Part shown: positions 59,531 through 64,000 of the stretch, in pieces
How positions within the stretch are numbered: the first letter of the stretch is position 1
Layout of the letters: the number at the start of each line of letters is the position of its first letter
Assembly: GCA_947179485.1 (NCBI GenBank)
Contig: OX359245.1
Location: 74,015,067-74,079,066, forward strand
From: Allacma fusca
Lineage: Eukaryota; Arthropoda; Collembola; Symphypleona; Sminthuridae
DNA length: 64,000 nucleotides
Direction: 5' to 3'
The notes under the pieces: model-generated
The model's database searches: none
What the model was told of the DNA's origin: nothing
The model's input: the letters and a program-made list of their open reading frames with translations, nothing else
Program-made: the position numbers and the translations under genes

Positions 59531-61345
59531 ACGAAAGAATATGAGAGACGGGCGAAATCTTAAATCTCAAACTTTAATTATTTCGAACACATTTTGTAAT
59601 TTTATAAATCGTTTACTGGTAAAAAAGGCTTTTGTGGTTGATTCGTGTACATTAAAGCCAATTTGTTGTAGATACGTTGTTTTTGTGTTGAATACAATCA
59701 CTAATAGAGCTGCGCTAGTGTCAAGTAAATCCAGGATCGAAGGTTGAACTTGACCTGCACCTTGAAATTGCAAGAGTAATTCTCTATCAATCCGAGATTG
59801 GTTTGTTAGAATTGGTTAAGTGCCCGATATGTAAATATGTATGTTATTATATTAACATATAATATTTCAATCAAGTAATTACTAATCAAGTAACCAAAAT
59901 TTGAAAAAAATATATATCGGTTAAACGTTGCACGTGAGTTCGTGGATGTTACGGAATAACTGAAATGATCGCATTCTGCAAAGCATAGCAATAATAATTA
60001 TTACATATTAGCGAAATTTACTTCCTACGCTGTATATTAGGTAGATTAAAAAATAATATTTTTAGGTGATTGGAAAAAAATGTGACGATGCTGTGAACTC
60101 TGCATAGATCTTGAATTCATATGATTTTACCCTCAAGTGTAGTATGCCACTATTTACAGATAAACTAAAAATGATAAGACGTAAACCTACGTTTTCTTCC
60201 TACTTGCAATCTAACGATTTTCGATTTGAGGTAACAACTTGAAAGTGATTAGTAGGCAGAGGTATGTTTGTATTTTATTAAAATTTAGAAAAATAGACCA
60301 GGAATATCCATGTATCTCCTAAACGTTGTAAGGTTTAAACATTTCTCAAACTGAGTAGTCAAAAAAAATGTTTTTTTCTTGTGCACTAGTACTGCCTGAT
60401 ATTATGTGCATTAAGCAGAAATTTTCTCTAAAAAACTGTTATCAGTATAATACCTTCACATGGTGTCTGCTTGCGAACTCCCAAAGGTTTCGCACCCCTA
60501 AAACTAATTTTGGATAGCGTGTTTATTACACCGAGATAAACAAATCATATTTGTAACGGAACTTGTTAGATGATAAATTAGATAAATCTGGGAAGATGTT
60601 CATATTATACACCCTGGTGGTACCTATACGCTAGAAAACAATTGTAACTTAAGCAGATAAGCAAATGAGAGTACTATTATCTTAGAGAAGATTATTGTTG
60701 TAATTTTAACGTGTCGGAGGATACATGTTATCTCCAAATATTTTATTATCTGTTCCACGATCACCAACTGATCGCAGTACAGGCTACCAAAGTGCAATAG
60801 TGCTTGAAAAGCACAAAATGTTCCCATTCAATAAAAAAAAGTTTTCATTGTGCAAAAGTTGAACCATGACTCAAACGATTAGCGTTTTGAATTTGGTCAT
60901 TTTGAAATAGAAAAGTTATTGATCTCCCTGAAAACAACAGGAAATTCACGGACCAGTTGCATCAAACTAAAATTATTTAGAATAATTACATTTAATATCA
61001 GCAATTAAATCCAACCCAATCAAAAAATAATTTCGTCAATCACAGACGTCGAAAGTGGGTGCTCATGTACTAAACGGAATAAAACCTGATTACGGCCGAA
61101 AGTTCCTTGCAAAGAAAATGGATTGCCTAGCTGGAATTGTGCACGCGCTCTGACACAATTGCCAAAAAATGTATTATTACATCATGACCAATAAATCATA
61201 ATTTTGTCTGAATAAAACATTAGATTTACGTACGTAATCGTGTAATAATTATTAAAATAGATATCAGACTTTCAAGAAAATATTTTGCCTCTTTTACTAG
61301 CTCGCAAGACTTGTTTCGTAAAGGAATAGCAAAAGTTGCTCCAGA
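59531..61345. other. Non-coding region before the chemoreceptor gene
   Basis: 59590-59800 is an old duplicate of 26280-26640. The rest is AT-rich without genes; small frames here lack any protein-like character. Confidence 0.5.
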
Positions 61346-62725
61346 ATGTTGTCCGTGCATGAGTTAAAACTTAATTTGACATATTTCAAATTCTATTCCT
61401 TATTTTGTCTGCTCCCTGTAAACGTAAATAAAAAAACTGGGAAGATCAAACCTTGTAACCCGAATCAACAAAAGATCTGGAATGCACTCTACACTTGTTT
61501 CGTTGGTCATATAATTTTTGTCACTGGGCGTTTTCTGCAGTCCTTGACCCAGGATGAATTTGTAGCATCTCCACATTTATCCTTTCATTATTTTTTCACG
61601 TTTGGCTTCATTCTTGCTGGATTTTGGTATGGTGTATTTTTTGTGCACTGGCCAGGAACTTCGTTCACAATTTTCAATGAATTACTGACGACTGGTAAGT
61701 GGCACAATGTGGACATTTAATTTCAAATCAAGTCTTCTCAAAGACGTTTTCCTCAAAATGCATTCTAGTGATAGGCGTGGTCCTAGCATTTTTTTACAAA
61801 GACTTGTTTAGAAATTTTTTCCGGTTTGAATTTGTTTCGTTTTGGATTTTATTTCAGAGCACAACAATTTTAACTGGCGTAAATACACACTCCAGGAACT
61901 TTTAGCTATCATGGTGTCAAATCTTCCATGCTGTTTTGTATCTGTTTACATTGCAGTCTACCTCCAAGAACCCAAATTACTCTTTCATTATTATTCCCTT
62001 CTAAATTCGGATCAACAATCATCAACCAAATATTTCCTGGGATGTTTAATGCTGGAAACAGTTTTTGGTGCCCTTCTTCTGCCTATTTACAGCTTCTGTT
62101 TTTTTGTACAACTTGCTTTCTTCCTGAAAGTATTTTCAGACAGCAAGGAGCAACTGGGTTTACTGAAGCGAGTATAGATGCATGCTTTTAAGGAATTATG
62201 AGTGCACCTCAAATTTTGTATGCTTTGATGTGTTTAAAATATTTAGAATCGACAAATCAAACAAATATTTGGAGATTGTAGCAGCCGTGAAAGCTTGCCG
62301 AAGAATTCAAATTTTAACGAGATTATTTAACCATAACTTTGCAGCCGTCATTTTTAGCTTCAAGCTACTTTGCATTAGTAGCGCTATCATAAATTTATTC
62401 TACGCTTTTCGGTATTGGCATGTGAACCCGATCATTGCGGGGATCAATGCTGGCATTGCCTTAAATTGTATAATTGTTTTCAATGTGATGTACGACAATG
62501 CTTTTAGCATTCCGAACAAAATGAAAGAATTGATGGAAGAGATACGTTTCCAAGCCGTGCTGTTAAAAGGCGATTCATTTTGCAAGGTGGTTCAAAGGCA
62601 GTTAATATCAATTCCGAATGTGGCTGTGAAGGTAGGGAATTTCCATTCCTTCGAGCGCATATCCACACCAATTATGATTGATTTCACGACGAGGAACACG
62701 TTGTCTTTGCTAATTACGTTCAGGT
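61346..62725 (+). CDS. 7TM chemoreceptor, gustatory-receptor-like, 3' end unresolved
   Basis: Exon 1 runs from the ATG at 61346 to 61694 (donor GTAAGT). Exon 2 starts at 61858 after TTATTTCAG, reading EHNNFNWRKYTLQELL in phase, and ends near 62171. Exon 3 is open from about 62200 to a good donor (AG-GTAATA) at 62725, so at least one further exon is expected. The product has several hydrophobic helices (YFFTFGFILAGFWYGVFF, CFVSVYIAVYL, LLLPIYSFCFFVQLAFFL, FAAVIFSFKLLCISS). It also has the CRRIQILTRLFNHNF segment, typical of the intracellular loop before TM5 of insect gustatory and odorant receptors. This family forms ligand-gated channels with an intracellular N-terminus. The exon 2/3 junction and the C-terminal TYhhhhhQF region are not resolved. 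An odorant-receptor or orphan 7TM identity remains possible. Confidence 0.6.
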
Positions 62726-62727
62726 AA

Positions 62728-63589
62728 TACATACAGGACACTGGATTATAACGCATGGGATGGAACGAGTTCAAAGTTGGAAGGATTTTTTTACATAATT
62801 ATAAACACCTCTTCCGATGATGTCATATATTATGTGTGTTTGCGTTTATAATTTAATTTACAAATGTGTAAAACGTGAGCAAAAACAAAATGACGGTGAT
62901 TGTGTTTTTAAATTTTGAAAACTTAGAACACCAAGTATTGTTGGAATTAACTATGTACATACATGCTGTGTATTCCAAAACACGATATGGTGGATTTTAA
63001 TTCATAAGTATTCCTTCTGTTGCTATTGTTACTGGGATAGATTATGGATTACAGATAATGTGGCAAGATAATGAATGGCGCTTGTATTTCGTTTATAAAG
63101 TTATGTCCAATTTTGAAAAGCAATTTAGTGTTATTGTACGATTGCTGGATGAAGTCAGAATATTTATGTGTAGTATGCGTATAATTGCGTATGATAAGTT
63201 GCGTATTGATAATTTGGAGAGGCGGAGCCAGGATCCCACTTATTTGGGATTGCATTACCCCTGAATTTACGTTACCCTCAATATATCACCATAATCCCCC
63301 AGATAAAATTTTACCACTTATATACTTATAAAATTACCTCCGGCATTTTCTAACGCCCTCGGACCCAAAAGGTTTTATTCCCAATTTACAATATTAATCC
63401 CATCCATACCCAAAAGCAATTTTCCCATTAAGCCACCACTACCATTAAATAAAATTATTAATATCTATGCGCAACATTTGTTGATTTCATGACACTTACA
63501 TTTAGTTTCCATGACAATTGAGCAATTCGTCAGCAAAATTTTTAAAGTAACATTTCCGAGAATTCAAAAGAGTTCTAACACATGCAGCA
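62728..63589. other. Downstream region, no complete gene seen
   Basis: The last exon of the chemoreceptor may lie here but could not be placed. Small frames at 63049-63264 on both strands have no support. Confidence 0.4.
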
Positions 63590-64000
63590 ACTGCAATTTT
63601 TGTGTAAAGAGTAATGGTGGTATGCTTGGGTAACACTGGAATTTGTAGAGGTAAAAGGGTCTAATATATTATATCCGCAGTGACTTGGTCTAGTAACGTA
63701 TTTGTAAAGTTCCGAAAACAAAATTTGATTGAAAAAGAATTCTTTTAATTCGTAATTCTTCTCTCTCCTCCATAGATAAAGAAAATTAGGTTAAGATTGA
63801 ACGGGCTGCGTCCCAAATATATTAACATGGAATGTAAAAACTAAATGCAAAATTGTAATATACTGAAAGATAATAAATGTTGCTTTGCTTTAAACGCATG
63901 CTCAAAATATCCACTGCTGGAAATCAACATTGTAGGAATCTAGTGAAAAAGCATGTTTTTGCGCAATTGTTTTGAGATACGGCCTGACGTTGAGAAAACA
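63590..64000. repeat. Inverted dispersed repeat, right copy
   Basis: Reverse complement of the two blocks at 843-945: the segment with AAGAGTAATGGTGGTATG (about 63607-63624), and the TACGGCCTGACGTT block (about 63976-63989). About 350 bp lie between them here. The unit may continue beyond the window. Confidence 0.5.

Overview
The window looks like nuclear DNA of an arthropod. It is AT-rich, has short GT-AG introns, and carries chemosensory-type genes: divergent ionotropic receptors (IRs), a rhodopsin-like 7TM receptor and a gustatory-receptor-like gene. A springtail or another early-branching hexapod would fit, but this is inference from gene content only.

Layout. 1-3320: degenerate sequence with a truncated IR relic and broken copies of unit sequence. 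3320-14281 and 14282-about 26270: two copies of a tandemly duplicated unit of about 11 kb. Each unit holds decayed minus-strand fragments, a 19-bp minisatellite, an intact plus-strand 7TM receptor gene, an intact minus-strand 707-residue IR, and an N-terminal IR relic. The relic in unit B is split by an 866-bp solo LTR. A third IR of the array is a pseudogene cut in two by a giant LTR retroelement; its C-terminal part lies at 27981-28618 and its N-terminal part at 57453-58153. Another N-terminal IR relic (58990-59530) and a plus-strand 7TM chemoreceptor gene (61346-62725) follow.

The outstanding feature is the 28,834-bp LTR element at 28619-57452. Its 569-bp LTRs look identical by eye, and it is flanked by the 4-bp duplication ATAT. 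It has a polypurine tract, a 3.1-kb leader and five long intact ORFs: a 2188-residue Gag; a 2396-residue Pol (protease, RT, RNase H, integrase) reached by a textbook -1 frameshift signal; a 686-residue RS-rich protein; a >1400-residue membrane/glycoprotein-like protein with three furin consensus sites; and a 248-residue single-pass membrane protein behind an internal TATA/Inr promoter. Five successive coiled-coil mini-ORFs lie in the +1 frame under the Pol tail. They end in an ATGA overlap with a small ORF resembling an integrase GPY/F module. The leader holds about ten copies of a GGCCG...TGAGCG motif.

How the parts would work together (inference): full-length RNA from the LTR would make Gag and Gag-Pol, and downstream ORFs would need reinitiation, frameshifting, splicing or the internal promoter. 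Intact ORFs and matching LTRs point to a very recent insertion of a retrovirus-like Ty3/gypsy-type element with an unusual accessory gene set.
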